From NCBI GenBank assembly GCA_964017045.1, contig OZ024796.1:19925510-19989509 (forward strand): 64,000 bases of DNA, in the 5' to 3' direction. This document shows, piece by piece, positions 1 through 12,946 of the stretch. This DNA comes from Omphiscola glabra (taxonomy: Eukaryota > Mollusca > Gastropoda > Lymnaeidae). The notes under the pieces were generated by a model. It was not told where the DNA came from, made no database searches, and saw only the letters and a program-made list of their open reading frames with translations. Positions within the stretch are counted from its first letter, which is position 1; each line of letters starts with the position of its first letter. The translations under genes and the position numbers were made by a program.

Positions 1-2460
1 CTTAAATTGCTAAACAATATATTTTATTAATAGAAATTATTATATTATTGGGGAGCTTTATATTAAAAAATAAAATAATTATTATATAGCTAAATAAATA
101 ACTTTTGCAGAAATAACTTTTATATTATTGTGGAACTATCTGATCTTATAAGAGAAATTCTTATTAATTTGTAGAAATATCTATTTCTTTCAAAAGAAAT
201 TTGTATTATATTGTTGCAGAGCTATTTATTATTTTAAGAGATATTCTTTTTAATTAATTTTTTTTTTAATTTTAAAGACGGAAAAAAATTTAAAAAGAAA
301 AAAAAAATCTTATTACATTGTGAAAGTATTTGTTTTAGTAGAAATTTTTATGAGGTTGTAATGAAAATATTTGTCTAAAAAGAGTTCTTATGACATCGTT
401 TTTTAAAAAGTATGTATTAGTTTAATAGAAAATCTTATAGCTTGTAAAACTATAAATCTGATTTTGTATACATTTTATTAATTTTATTGTGGAACTATCT
501 GTTTCTTAAACAGAAATTCTTATTAATTTGTAGAAGTATCTATTTGTTTTAATAGAAAGTTTTATCATATTGTTGCAGAAGTATGTATTATTTTAATAGA
601 TATTCTTTTTATAATGTGAAAATGTATGCTTATTTTTATATGAATTCTTATTTCATTGTTTTGGAACTATGTATTTGTTTTAATAGAAATAATTATTATA
701 TTTTTGTTAAACTATCCATATGTTTAAATTAAAATTCACTATATTTGTTTGAATAGAAATTCTTATTATATTTCTGGGGAACATATGTGTATATAAAATT
801 TCTTAGTATATTGTTGTGGAACTATTTGTTTATTTTAATAGAAATTCTTATAAAATAATGAAACTCTATTACTTTTAATATAAATTCTTATTATAGTGTT
901 GTGGAACTATGCATTATTTTAATTGAATTAACTAATTATAAGAGTGTTGGACTATGATAAAGCTTTAAAGTAGATTAATTAGACACAGTTTGTGTAAATA
1001 AAACAATTTACGTTCAGCTTTAATAAATCATCCTACAGATGCAAATGTAACTGTTTTGACAAATGCCTTCATCAGTACAGAAAAAAGAAAAAGAAAACAT
1101 TGATATAGTATAAATTAAATTTACATATAGATATACATGTATCCTACCTAAAAATGAAATAAAAGAATAAGAGTGGGCGCCCGCTCTTATCCTTTTCTTT
1201 CACTTTAGGTAAGATACATGTATATATTATGTATATTTAATTTATACTATAATGAATGTTTTTTGTTTTGTTTTTTTGTACTGATGAAGGCATTTGCCAA
1301 AACGTTTACATTTGTATTCTGTACGATGGTTATTAGAGCTGAACATATATTGTTTTACTTACACAAATTGTTTGTGTCTAATTAATCTACTTTATTGCTT
1401 TATCACAGTCCAACTTCTTATTTTTTGTTAATTATATGAAAATAATTCATAGATCTACAACAATATAAGACAAATTTATACTAAAAGCAATAGAGAGTTT
1501 CACAATTTTTAAAGAATTCCTATTTAAATAAACACATATCCATCACAATATACTAAGAAATTATATATTTTTTAAATTAGAAATTTGTATTACGTTGTTG
1601 CTGAACTATGTATTATTCAATAGAAATTCTTTTATATGTAAAAATTAAATTGTTTTTATAGAAATTCTTTTCTTATGGTTTTGGAACTGTGTTTGTTATA
1701 ATAGAAATAATTATAATATTGTAAAGTTATCCATTTGTTTAAAGTTAAATTCTCTATTTTTTTCGTAAAAGAATATCTTATTACATTATATTGCGAATCT
1801 ATCTTTTTGAATAGAAATTAATATATTCCTGTGGATTTATTTGTATACTGTATAATATTTTGTACAGTATTTTGTTGTGGAACTATTTGTTTATTTTAAT
1901 AGAAATTCTTATAAAATTGTGAAACTCTATTTCTTTTAATTTTTATATTGTTGCTTAACTATGTATTATTTTAATAGAAATTCGTATATTGTTGTGAACA
2001 TTTTTGTTGTTGTTTTTGTTAAAAGAGGGTCTTTTATAAAAAATGTATCTTTCAGTTTTAATAGAAATTGTTGTTATAGTGTTGTGAAACTATTTTTCTA
2101 AGAGTAAAAAAAAATATATAAAAAAAAAGAGAAAAAAATAAAAGAAAAAAAAAGAAAAGAAGAAAAAAAAAAAAATCTTATTACATTGTGAAAGTATTTG
2201 TTTTAATAGAAACTCTTATGAGATTGTAATGAAACTATTTGTCTTAAAAGAGTTCTTGTGACATCGTTTTATAACTGTGTTTGTAAATATTTGTGTGAAC
2301 ATAAAAGTATTATATTGATATTGTTGTGTAACTAAAAATTTGTTTCAAGAAATTCTCTTAAATTGTAAAACTATTTGTTTTAATATATATTTCAAAAAAA
2401 AAATGTATTAGTTTAATAGAAAATCTTATAACTTGTGAAAGTATAAATCTGATTTTGTAG
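1..2460. repeat. Degenerate AT-rich minisatellite, interrupted by a palindrome
   Basis: Irregular repeats of roughly 40-50 bp built on a consensus close to GTGGAACTATTTG followed by TTTTAATAGAAATTC and a TTATTATATTG stretch. They occupy 1-938 and about 1440-2460 of copy 1 and resume at about 5610, so they cross the unit junction. Individual repeats are strongly diverged from each other, yet the same diverged series is repeated in every 5.76-kb unit. The minisatellite is therefore older than the amplification of the large unit. Equivalent regions exist in copies 2-4. Confidence 0.75.
939..1421. repeat. Long palindrome (hairpin element), copy 1
   Basis: Two arms of about 240 bp in inverted orientation meet at the perfect palindrome GGGCGCCC (1175-1182) with almost no spacer. 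The outer ends read AAGAGTGTTGGACTATGATA at left and, inverted, AAGAAGTTGGACTGTGATAA at right. The arms are roughly 85-90 percent similar by eye. Each arm, read outward, contains GTACTGATGAAGGCATTTG, a motif reminiscent of the terminal regions of Penelope-like retroelements, some of which carry hammerhead ribozymes. It could also be a foldback or MITE-type element. No clear target duplication is visible. Confidence 0.85.
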
Positions 2461-2857
2461 AAATTTTAACATGAATTCTTCAAATGAATAAACTTACTGA
2501 GCTGTCTTTCCAGTCCTCTCACCATATGACTGTTGCGTTGAAAGTGAAAGCAACGGATGAGTAATTTGATTTGGTCATTGCACAACCTTTCTCTCTCTCG
2601 GGCACTGTAATGTTTTGAACTACACAAGATCCTAATAAGGGAACAAGTGAGTACTTTGAATTCACATAAGTTATGGGCTTTTCTAGGTCTATAATTATTT
2701 TTTGTTATCACTTGATTAATCTAAATATTTTAATTTATGGCTCTATATGTTTAGTCTGTTTATACAGTCAGTAAATATAATATCCCAGAATATATATTTA
2801 GGAATTTCAAGTAAACTTCTTAGGTCTGTGCAATGTAAAGTATATCATTAATGTTGG

Positions 2858-2970
2858 ATGTTTTATTTACATTGTGGATTGATCACACCTGTATGTTTTA
2901 TTTTCATTGTGGATCGTTCACACTTGTATGTTTTATTTACATTGTGGATTGAACACACCTGTATATCTAT
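2858..2970. repeat. Three ~37-bp tandem repeats within the array unit
   Basis: Three consecutive copies of a unit beginning TGTTTTATTTACATTGTGGA and ending in CACACCTGTA. The middle one has several substitutions. The same triplet recurs in units 2-4 at about 8621, 14385 and 20148. Confidence 0.85.
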
Positions 2971-4314
2971 TCAGATCAAGGTGACATGCAGCATCTACCA
3001 ACTAGTCAAATCCCATATCCTAACAACACCTTAGTTTCCTGCTACTAGAGCTATGACTTTCTACTACCTACTTCAATTTTTGAAGACTTCTATGCACCAT
3101 CAAGACTTTGCTTTGGAAGCATTTGGTACACAGGGGCCTGACTAGAGGTATACACAAGTTGAAAACCACCAAATCACAGTCTATTAGGTATGTGATAAAT
3201 TTAGTTAAATTGAAAAAAAAATTAAGAACTAAAAAATCATACTTTCATATAATATAAAAATCCGCACAATTTATGAAAACTGTCTAATTAAAATATGGCT
3301 TTCATACTCCCTAGTTTGAAATTTTTGGCAAGAGGAACTATTTATTTATATGCTACAGACTAAGATGGTGTCATTTACTCACTGTCAGCATTTTTTTGGT
3401 CTATGTTAAATGACAGAGAATTTCATAGACTGATAACTCAGCAAACCCATGAATAATTGAAATAAGTAAGAAAGAAAACTTAACACTTACATCTGTTAGT
3501 CACTCACATATAACAAACCAATGTGTGGATGTTATATAAACTTGATGAATTTAATAAACTCTTTGACAAAATGCTTATTGTAACTTTGAAAATTACATTT
3601 GCAGTTTCTTGCAAAGCAATATTATCAACTTGGATTGGGCATTACAGTGTTGCTGTACAAATTCTGTTTGCACTGGGACAACAAATGACCACACATACAA
3701 CACATCATAAGGTATACATTTATTTGTATATAAAATAAAACTATAAGTAAAAATTAATGTTCAAATATTCATTTATTTACCTGAAATGCCATGTTTTGTG
3801 TGAGTTCAACTATGAAGTTCATCTCACAGATCCCTGTTTACATTATCCAGGGATTAAGATGCTACCAGAGATTCCAATCAACAGACCTGCTTAAAGTCTG
3901 AAATGGCAATCTGCTTGGGTGACACAATGCCCTGGTATGTTAGTATTTTTTAGATTGGTTACTTAGCTTGCAATTAGGTAGTATAGATATGCCCCTATTA
4001 GTCAGTAAAGTGACATTTAAGGTTTATGAAAAAAAAACTATACATTCATGTAATAAAAATCTTTTTCATTTGTTAGATTACTGTCTAATTTATATTTACA
4101 TTCATTCAAGACTAATTATTATTCATACATCTATTCATTTGAACAGAAATTTGTAAGGAAAGAAGTTGTACAATTTGACACCTTTAACATTATGTACCGG
4201 TATATCTATTGTTTTTTCTTTTCAGGTATGGCTTTCCTACTCTCTAGTATGGAATGGTTGGCAGAAGAGCTACGGACATGGATGATGTCATTTGCATCTT
4301 TTTCTCATGAGGAG

Positions 4315-4460
4315 ACCGGTCAACAAAGACTGAGATGGATCGATGATGTAAAGAAGGACTTACACCAGTTGGGGGTTCACCCATGGGGAGGCCGACAGCC
4401 ATGGATCAATCCAAATGGAAGGATGTGGTGGAGCAAGCCAGGGCCCTACATGGGCTTTAG
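4315..4460 (+). pseudogene. LINE reverse-transcriptase C-terminal fragment, frameshifted (copy 1)
   Basis: The frame from about 4315 encodes GQQRLRWIDDVKKDLHQLGV followed by HPW, matching the well-known C-terminal tail of RTE/Jockey-type non-LTR retrotransposon polyproteins (usually RxRWxDDVxxDLxxLGV and then a DRxxWR motif). After HPW the frame is broken. The expected tail continues in another frame at 4401-4460 as MDQSKWKDVVEQARALHGL and a stop codon, which fits the family ending. So this is a dead 3' fragment carried inside the tandem unit. The open frame at 4192-4524 (110 codons) reads through the frameshift and is not a real protein. There is no endonuclease or RT catalytic domain nearby. 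Confidence 0.8.
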
Positions 4461-4689
4461 TGCCACTGATGATCTTTTTAGTTCAGTGTTAAATGACACA
4501 GATCATTCAGTAACCCAAGAATAATTCAAATTTGTCAAAAAAGGAAACGTTCAGTCCCCACACAGCATGACTGTTGCTTTGAAAGTGGAAGAAACTGCCT
4601 ATGATCACACCTGCATATGGACACATGCAACAGATTATTTAACTTTGCTTTACACAACCTTTCTCTCTAGCCTCTGGGTTGTTATTCTG

Positions 4690-5600
4690 ATGGATGGTGC
4701 TATAGTTTTTCCATTGTTAGATATTTTAGTTGTTCCACCTTTTGGTAATATTATTCTGCACTTTGGTTGTGTAGTTATACAGACCACCATTAGGTAGTGT
4801 AGTTAATCCAGTTTTTTGTTAGTGTAGTTAAACCACCATTTTGTACTGTAAATATTCCATAGTTAGGTATTTTAGAGTATTTTGGTAGTGTAGTTATTCC
4901 AGCCTTATTTAGTGTAATTCTTCCGCTGTTGGTTAGTGTAGTTCTTCCACCATTAGTTAGTTTGGTTATTCTGCTATTAGTATCATTGTTAGGTATTTTA
5001 GTCATCCCCTCTTTTGGTGTATTAATTATTCTGTCCTTTGAAATATAATTATTTTTGTTATTTTAGTTATTTTGCAGTTAATTACTGTATTTTTTCCTCC
5101 ATTTGAATATCTTTTTTGCTATTAATATAGCTATTCTGCCTGTTTTTAGTGTAGTTATTCAACTGTCCATTAATGAATGTAGTTATTCCGTTATTATATA
5201 ATGAAGTTATTCTGCTATTAGGTAGGTGGTGTGGTTCTTTTATAGATAGGTGTAGTATAGTTTATGAGTCTGTTAGATAGTGTAATTTCACCAGTATTAG
5301 TGTATTAATTAGAACATTTATTTCAATTAATCTGCTTTTAGTTAGTTTAGTTACCCCGCTTTATTGTATTTATTTTGTCATGAGGCATTTTAGTTATGCC
5401 GCAATTAGTTATTGTAGTTCTTCTATCATTAGTCATTATGGTTATTCTCCCGTTATGTAGTGTGTTTATTCTGAAGTAAGTGTATTTATTCCTATGTTAG
5501 TTAGTGAAGTTATTATGTTGTTTGTGTAGTTATTATGCTGTGGTAAAGTTTTTCCGCCCTTAGGTAGTGTAGTTATTCTTTCATTATGTATTGTTGTTGC
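4690..5600. repeat. Second degenerate minisatellite of the array unit
   Basis: Roughly 25-35-bp imperfect repeats on a theme close to TTAGGTAGTGTAGTTATTCC. The spacing is irregular and many members are heavily diverged. The block recurs in units 2-4 (starting near 10453, 16217 and 21980). Read on the minus strand it gives an apparent repetitive open frame (4790-5005) rich in TTLTN, which is a by-product of the repeat and not a gene. Confidence 0.75.
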
Positions 5601-6699
5601 CGAGTAGTAAATCTTGTAACTATCTATTTTCTTTAACAGAAATAGTTATATTGTGAACTATATTTGTTTAAACAGAAATTCTTATTAAATTGTGAAACCA
5701 TATATTTTTTAAAAATTCATCCTTTATTTTGTAACTATGTCTTATTTTAATATAAATTCATCTTAAATTGCTAAACAATATATTTTATTAATAGAAATTA
5801 TTATATTATTGGGGAGCTTTATATTAAAAAATAAAATAATTATTATATAGCTAAATAAATAACTTTTGCAGAAATAACTTTTATATTATTGTGGAACTAT
5901 CTGATCTTATAAGAGAAATTCTTATTAATTTGTAGAAATATCTATTTCTTTCAAAAGAAATTTGTATTATATTGTTGCAGAGCTATTTATTATTTTAAGA
6001 GATATTCTTTTTAATTAATTTTTTTTTTAATTTTAAAGACGGAAAAAAATTTAAAAAGAAAAAAAAAATCTTATTACATTGTGAAAGTATTTGTTTTAGT
6101 AGAAATTTTTATGAGGTTGTAATGAAAATATTTGTCTAAAAAGAGTTCTTATGACATCGTTTTTTAAAAAGTATGTATTAGTTTAATAGAAAATCTTATA
6201 GCTTGTAAAACTATAAATCTGATTTTGTATACATTTTATTAATTTTATTGTGGAACTATCTGTTTCTTAAACAGAAATTCTTATTAATTTGTAGAAGTAT
6301 CTATTTGTTTTAATAGAAAGTTTTATCATATTGTTGCAGAAGTATGTATTATTTTAATAGATATTCTTTTTATAATGTGAAAATGTATGCTTATTTTTAT
6401 ATGAATTCTTATTTCATTGTTTTGGAACTATGTATTTGTTTTAATAGAAATAATTATTATATTTTTGTTAAACTATCCATATGTTTAAATTAAAATTCAC
6501 TATATTTGTTTGAATAGAAATTCTTATTATATTTCTGGGGAACATATGTGTATATAAAATTTCTTAGTATATTGTTGTGGAACTATTTGTTTATTTTAAT
6601 AGAAATTCTTATAAAATAATGAAACTCTATTACTTTTAATATAAATTCTTATTATAGTGTTGTGGAACTATGCATTATTTTAATTGAATTAACTAATTA

Positions 6700-7182
6700 T
6701 AAGAGTGTTGGACTATGATAAAGCTTTAAAGTAGATTAATTAGACACAGTTTGTGTAAATAAAACAATTTACGTTCAGCTTTAATAAATCATCCTACAGA
6801 TGCAAATGTAACTGTTTTGACAAATGCCTTCATCAGTACAGAAAAAAGAAAAAGAAAACATTGATATAGTATAAATTAAATTTACATATAGATATACATG
6901 TATCCTACCTAAAAATGAAATAAAAGAATAAGAGTGGGCGCCCGCTCTTATCCTTTTCTTTCACTTTAGGTAAGATACATGTATATATTATGTATATTTA
7001 ATTTATACTATAATGAATGTTTTTTGTTTTGTTTTTTTGTACTGATGAAGGCATTTGCCAAAACGTTTACATTTGTATTCTGTACGATGGTTATTAGAGC
7101 TGAACATATATTGTTTTACTTACACAAATTGTTTGTGTCTAATTAATCTACTTTATTGCTTTATCACAGTCCAACTTCTTAT
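6700..7182. repeat. Long palindrome (hairpin element), copy 2
   Basis: Same palindrome as at 939-1421, one array unit downstream, with the same GC-rich centre and the same arm differences. Confidence 0.85.
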
Positions 7183-10077
7183 TTTTTGTTAATTATATGA
7201 AAATAATTCATAGATCTACAACAATATAAGACAAATTTATACTAAAAGCAATAGAGAGTTTCACAATTTTTAAAGAATTCCTATTTAAATAAACACATAT
7301 CCATCACAATATACTAAGAAATTATATATTTTTTAAATTAGAAATTTGTATTACGTTGTTGCTGAACTATGTATTATTCAATAGAAATTCTTTTATATGT
7401 AAAAATTAAATTGTTTTTATAGAAATTCTTTTCTTATGGTTTTGGAACTGTGTTTGTTATAATAGAAATAATTATAATATTGTAAAGTTATCCATTTGTT
7501 TAAAGTTAAATTCTCTATTTTTTTCGTAAAAGAATATCTTATTACATTATATTGCGAATCTATCTTTTTGAATAGAAATTAATATATTCCTGTGGATTTA
7601 TTTGTATACTGTATAATATTTTGTACAGTATTTTGTTGTGGAACTATTTGTTTATTTTAATAGAAATTCTTATAAAATTGTGAAACTCTATTTCTTTTAA
7701 TTTTTATATTGTTGCTTAACTATGTATTATTTTAATAGAAATTCGTATATTGTTGTGAACATTTTTGTTGTTGTTTTTGTTAAAAGAGGGTCTTTTATAA
7801 AAAATGTATCTTTCAGTTTTAATAGAAATTGTTGTTATAGTGTTGTGAAACTATTTTTCTAAGAGTAAAAAAAAATATATTAAAAAAAAAGAGAAAAAAA
7901 GAAAAGAAAAAAAAAGAAAAGAAGAAAAAAAAAAAAATCTTATTACATTGTGAAAGTATTTGTTTTAATAGAAACTCTTATGAGATTGTAATGAAACTAT
8001 TTGTCTTAAAAGAGTTCTTGTGACATCGTTTTATAACTGTGTTTGTAAATATTTGTGTGAACATAAAAGTATTATATTGATATTGTTGTGTAACTAAAAA
8101 TTTGTTTCAAGAAATTCTCTTAAATTGTAAAACTATTTGTTTTAATATATATTTCAAAAAAAAAAATGTATTAGTTTAATAGAAAATCTTATAACTTGTG
8201 AAAGTATAAATCTGATTTTGTAGAAATTTTAACATGAATTCTTCAAATGAATAAACTTACTGAGCTGTCTTTCCAGTCCTCTCACCATATGACTGTTGCG
8301 TTGAAAGTGAAAGCAACGGATGAGTAATTTGATTTGGTCATTGCACAACCTTTCTCTCTCTCGGGCACTGTAATGTTTTGAACTACACAAGATCCTAATA
8401 AGGGAACAAGTGAGTACTTTGAATTCACATAAGTTATGGGCTTTTCTAGGTCTATAATTATTTTTTGTTATCACTTGATTAATCTAAATATTTTAATTTA
8501 TGGCTCTATATGTTTAGTCTGTTTATACAGTCAGTAAATATAATATCCCAGAATATATATTTAGGAATTTCAAGTAAACTTCTTAGGTCTGTGCAATGTA
8601 AAGTATATCATTAATGTTGGATGTTTTATTTACATTGTGGATTGATCACACCTGTATGTTTTATTTTCATTGTGGATCGTTCACACTTGTATGTTTTATT
8701 TACATTGTGGATTGAACACACCTGTATATCTATTCAGATCAAGGTGACATGCAGCATCTACCAACTAGTCAAATCCCATATCCTAACAACACCTTAGTTT
8801 CCTGCTACTAGAGCTATGACTTTCTACTACCTACTTCAATTTTTGAAGACTTCTATGCACCATCAAGACTTTGCTTTGGAAGCATTTGGTACACAGGGGC
8901 CTGACTAGAGGTATACACAAGTTGAAAACCACCAAATCACAGTCTATTAGGTATGTGATAAATTTAGTTAAATTGAAAAAAAAATTAAGAACTAAAAAAT
9001 CATACTTTCATATAATATAAAAATCCGCACAATTTATGAAAACTGTCTAATTAAAATATGGCTTTCATACTCCCTAGTTTGAAATTTTTGGCAAGAGGAA
9101 CTATTTATTTATATGCTACAGACTAAGATGGTGTCATTTACTCACTGTCAGCATTTTTTTGGTCTATGTTAAATGACAGAGAATTTCATAGACTGATAAC
9201 TCAGCAAACCCATGAATAATTGAAATAAGTAAGAAAGAAAACTTAACACTTACATCTGTTAGTCACTCACATATAACAAACCAATGTGTGGATGTTATAT
9301 AAACTTGATGAATTTAATAAACTCTTTGACAAAATGCTTATTGTAACTTTGAAAATTACATTTGCAGTTTCTTGCAAAGCAATATTATCAACTTGGATTG
9401 GGCATTACAGTGTTGCTGTACAAATTCTGTTTGCACTGGGACAACAAATGACCACACATACAACACATCATAAGGTATACATTTATTTGTATATAAAATA
9501 AAACTATAAGTAAAAATTAATGTTCAAATATTCATTTATTTACCTGAAATGCCATGTTTTGTGTGAGTTCAACTATGAAGTTCATCTCACAGATCCCTGT
9601 TTACATTATCCAGGGATTAAGATGCTACCAGAGATTCCAATCAACAGACCTGCTTAAAGTCTGAAATGGCAATCTGCTTGGGTGACACAATGCCCTGGTA
9701 TGTTAGTATTTTTTAGATTGGTTACTTAGCTTGCAATTAGGTAGTATAGATATGCCCCTATTAGTCAGTAAAGTGACATTTAAGGTTTATGAAAAAAAAA
9801 CTATACATTCATGTAATAAAAATCTTTTTCATTTGTTAGATTACTGTCTAATTTATATTTACATTCATTCAAGACTAATTATTATTCATACATCTATTCA
9901 TTTGAACAGAAATTTGTAAGGAAAGAAGTTGTACAATTTGACACCTTTAACATTATGTACCGGTATATCTATTGTTTTTTCTTTTCAGGTATGGCTTTCC
10001 TACTCTCTAGTATGGAATGGTTGGCAGAAGAGCTACGGACATGGATGATGTCATTTGCATCTTTTTCTCATGAGGAG

Positions 10078-10223
10078 ACCGGTCAACAAAGACTGAGATG
10101 GATCGATGATGTAAAGAAGGACTTACACCAGTTGGGGGTTCACCCATGGGGAGGCCGACAGCCATGGATCAATCCAAATGGAAGGATGTGGTGGAGCAAG
10201 CCAGGGCCCTACATGGGCTTTAG
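10078..10223 (+). pseudogene. LINE C-terminal fragment, frameshifted (copy 2)
   Basis: Identical to the fragment at 4315-4460, including the same frameshift, so the break predates amplification of the array. Confidence 0.8.
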
Positions 10224-12463
10224 TGCCACTGATGATCTTTTTAGTTCAGTGTTAAATGACACAGATCATTCAGTAACCCAAGAATAATTCAAATTTGTCA
10301 AAAAAGGAAACGTTCAGTCCCCACACAGCATGACTGTTGCTTTGAAAGTGGAAGAAACTGCCTATGATCACACCTGCATATGGACACATGCAACAGATTA
10401 TTTAACTTTGCTTTACACAACCTTTCTCTCTAGCCTCTGGGTTGTTATTCTGATGGATGGTGCTATAGTTTTTCCATTGTTAGATATTTTAGTTGTTCCA
10501 CCTTTTGGTAATATTATTCTGCACTTTGGTTGTGTAGTTATACAGACCACCATTAGGTAGTGTAGTTAATCCAGTTTTTTGTTAGTGTAGTTAAACCACC
10601 ATTTTGTACTGTAAATATTCCATAGTTAGGTATTTTAGAGTATTTTGGTAGTGTAGTTATTCCAGCCTTATTTAGTGTAATTCTTCCGCTGTTGGTTAGT
10701 GTAGTTCTTCCACCATTAGTTAGTTTGGTTATTCTGCTATTAGTATCATTGTTAGGTATTTTAGTCATCCCCTCTTTTGGTGTATTAATTATTCTGTCCT
10801 TTGAAATATAATTATTTTTGTTATTTTAGTTATTTTGCAGTTAATTACTGTATTTTTTTCCTCCAATTGAATATTTTTTTTGCTATTAATATAGCTATTC
10901 TGCCTGTTTTTAGTGTAGTTATTCAACTGTCCATTAATGAATGTAGTTATTCCGTTATTATATAATGAAGTTATTCTGCTATTAGGTAGGTGGTGTGGTT
11001 CTTTTATAGATAGGTGTAGTATAGTTTATGAGTCTGTTAGATAGTGTAATTTCACCAGTATTAGTGTATTAATTAGAACATTTATTTCAATTAATCTGCT
11101 TTTAGTTAGTTTAGTTACCCCGCTTTATTGTATTTATTTTGTCATGAGGCATTTTAGTTATGCCGCAATTAGTTATTGTAGTTCTTCTATCATTAGTCAT
11201 TATGGTTATTCTCCCGTTATGTAGTGTGTTTATTCTGAAGTAAGTGTATTTATTCCTATGTTAGTTAGTGAAGTTATTATGTTGTTTGTGTAGTTATTAT
11301 GCTGTGGTAAAGTTTTTCCGCCCTTAGGTAGTGTAGTTATTCTTTCATTATGTATTGTTGTTGCCGAGTAGTAAATCTTGTAACTATCTATTTTCTTTAA
11401 CAGAAATAGTTATATTGTGAACTATATTTGTTTAAACAGAAATTCTTATTAAATTGTGAAACCATATATTTTTTAAAAATTCATCCTTTATTTTGTAACT
11501 ATGTCTTATTTTAATATAAATTCATCTTAAATTGCTAAACAATATATTTTATTAATAGAAATTATTATATTATTGGGGAGCTTTATATTAAAAAATAAAA
11601 TAATTATTATATAGCTAAATAAATAACTTTTGCAGAAATAACTTTTATATTATTGTGGAACTATCTGATCTTATAAGAGAAATTCTTATTAATTTGTAGA
11701 AATATCTATTTCTTTCAAAAGAAATTTGTATTATATTGTTGCAGAGCTATTTATTATTTTAAGAGATATTCTTTTTAATTAATTTTTTTTTTAATTTTAA
11801 AGACGGAAAAAAATTTAAAAAGAAAAAAAAAATCTTATTACATTGTGAAAGTATTTGTTTTAGTAGAAATTTTTATGAGGTTGTAATGAAAATATTTGTC
11901 TAAAAAGAGTTCTTATGACATCGTTTTTTAAAAAGTATGTATTAGTTTAATAGAAAATCTTATAGCTTGTAAAACTATAAATCTGATTTTGTATACATTT
12001 TATTAATTTTATTGTGGAACTATCTGTTTCTTAAACAGAAATTCTTATTAATTTGTAGAAGTATCTATTTGTTTTAATAGAAAGTTTTATCATATTGTTG
12101 CAGAAGTATGTATTATTTTAATAGATATTCTTTTTATAATGTGAAAATGTATGCTTATTTTTATATGAATTCTTATTTCATTGTTTTGGAACTATGTATT
12201 TGTTTTAATAGAAATAATTATTATATTTTTGTTAAACTATCCATATGTTTAAATTAAAATTCACTATATTTGTTTGAATAGAAATTCTTATTATATTTCT
12301 GGGGAACATATGTGTATATAAAATTTCTTAGTATATTGTTGTGGAACTATTTGTTTATTTTAATAGAAATTCTTATAAAATAATGAAACTCTATTACTTT
12401 TAATATAAATTCTTATTATAGTGTTGTGGAACTATGCATTATTTTAATTGAATTAACTAATTA

Positions 12464-12946
12464 TAAGAGTGTTGGACTATGATAAAGCTTTAAAGTAGAT
12501 TAATTAGACACAGTTTGTGTAAATAAAACAATTTACGTTCAGCTTTAATAAATCATCCTACAGATGCAAATGTAACTGTTTTGACAAATGCCTTCATCAG
12601 TACAGAAAAAAGAAAAAGAAAACATTGATATAGTATAAATTAAATTTACATATAGATATACATGTATCCTACCTAAAAATGAAATAAAAGAATAAGAGTG
12701 GGCGCCCGCTCTTATCCTTTTCTTTCACTTTAGGTAAGATACATGTATATATTATGTATATTTAATTTATACTATAATGAATGTTTTTTGTTTTGTTTTT
12801 TTGTACTGATGAAGGCATTTGCCAAAACGTTTACATTTGTATTCTGTACGATGGTTATTAGAGCTGAACATATATTGTTTTACTTACACAAATTGTTTGT
12901 GTCTAATTAATCTACTTTATTGCTTTATCACAGTCCAACTTCTTAT
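12464..12946. repeat. Long palindrome (hairpin element), copy 3
   Basis: Same palindrome in the third array unit. The centre GGGCGCCC and both CTGATGA-bearing arms are retained. Confidence 0.85.

Larger units (their letters stand above)
1..5761. repeat. Tandem array unit, copy 1 (~5.76 kb)
   Basis: First visible unit of a direct tandem array; position 1 corresponds to 5762, 11526 and 17290. The unit order is: AT-rich degenerate minisatellite, long palindrome (939-1421), more minisatellite with purine-rich A/G runs near 2105-2175, a mixed block (2480-4690) holding a LINE fragment, then a second minisatellite (4690-5600). Minisatellite sequence crosses the unit junction, so the boundary chosen here is arbitrary. 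The copy differs from the others mainly in homopolymer lengths and at a few bases near 5095-5115. All small reading frames in it recur identically in every copy but show no recognisable protein except the LINE piece. The array continues leftward out of the window. Confidence 0.95.
5762..11525. repeat. Tandem array unit, copy 2 (~5.76 kb)
   Basis: Second unit, nearly identical to copy 1. It shares with copies 3 and 4 a base change in the T-rich stretch near 10860-10880 that copy 1 lacks. The A-rich run near 7870-7940 differs in length and composition from the other copies. Internal features lie at the copy-1 positions plus 5761 before the A-rich run and plus 5763 after it. Confidence 0.95.

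Noticed and set aside
1290..1330. Active hammerhead ribozyme
   Set aside because: CTGATGA and a short stem II are present, but the following box is AAAA rather than GAAA in both arms, and stems I and III were not convincing.
2466..2711. 81-codon minus-strand frame, repeated four times
   Set aside because: Its conservation only reflects unit identity; it overlaps transposon-derived sequence and has no motif.
4192..4524. 110-codon frame repeated in all four array units as a gene
   Set aside because: Only its middle matches a LINE tail, and the true tail lies in another frame; the rest is read-through of a dead fragment.
4790..5005. Minus-strand frame rich in TTLTN repeats
   Set aside because: Produced by the degenerate minisatellite at 4690-5600; no start context or conserved domain.
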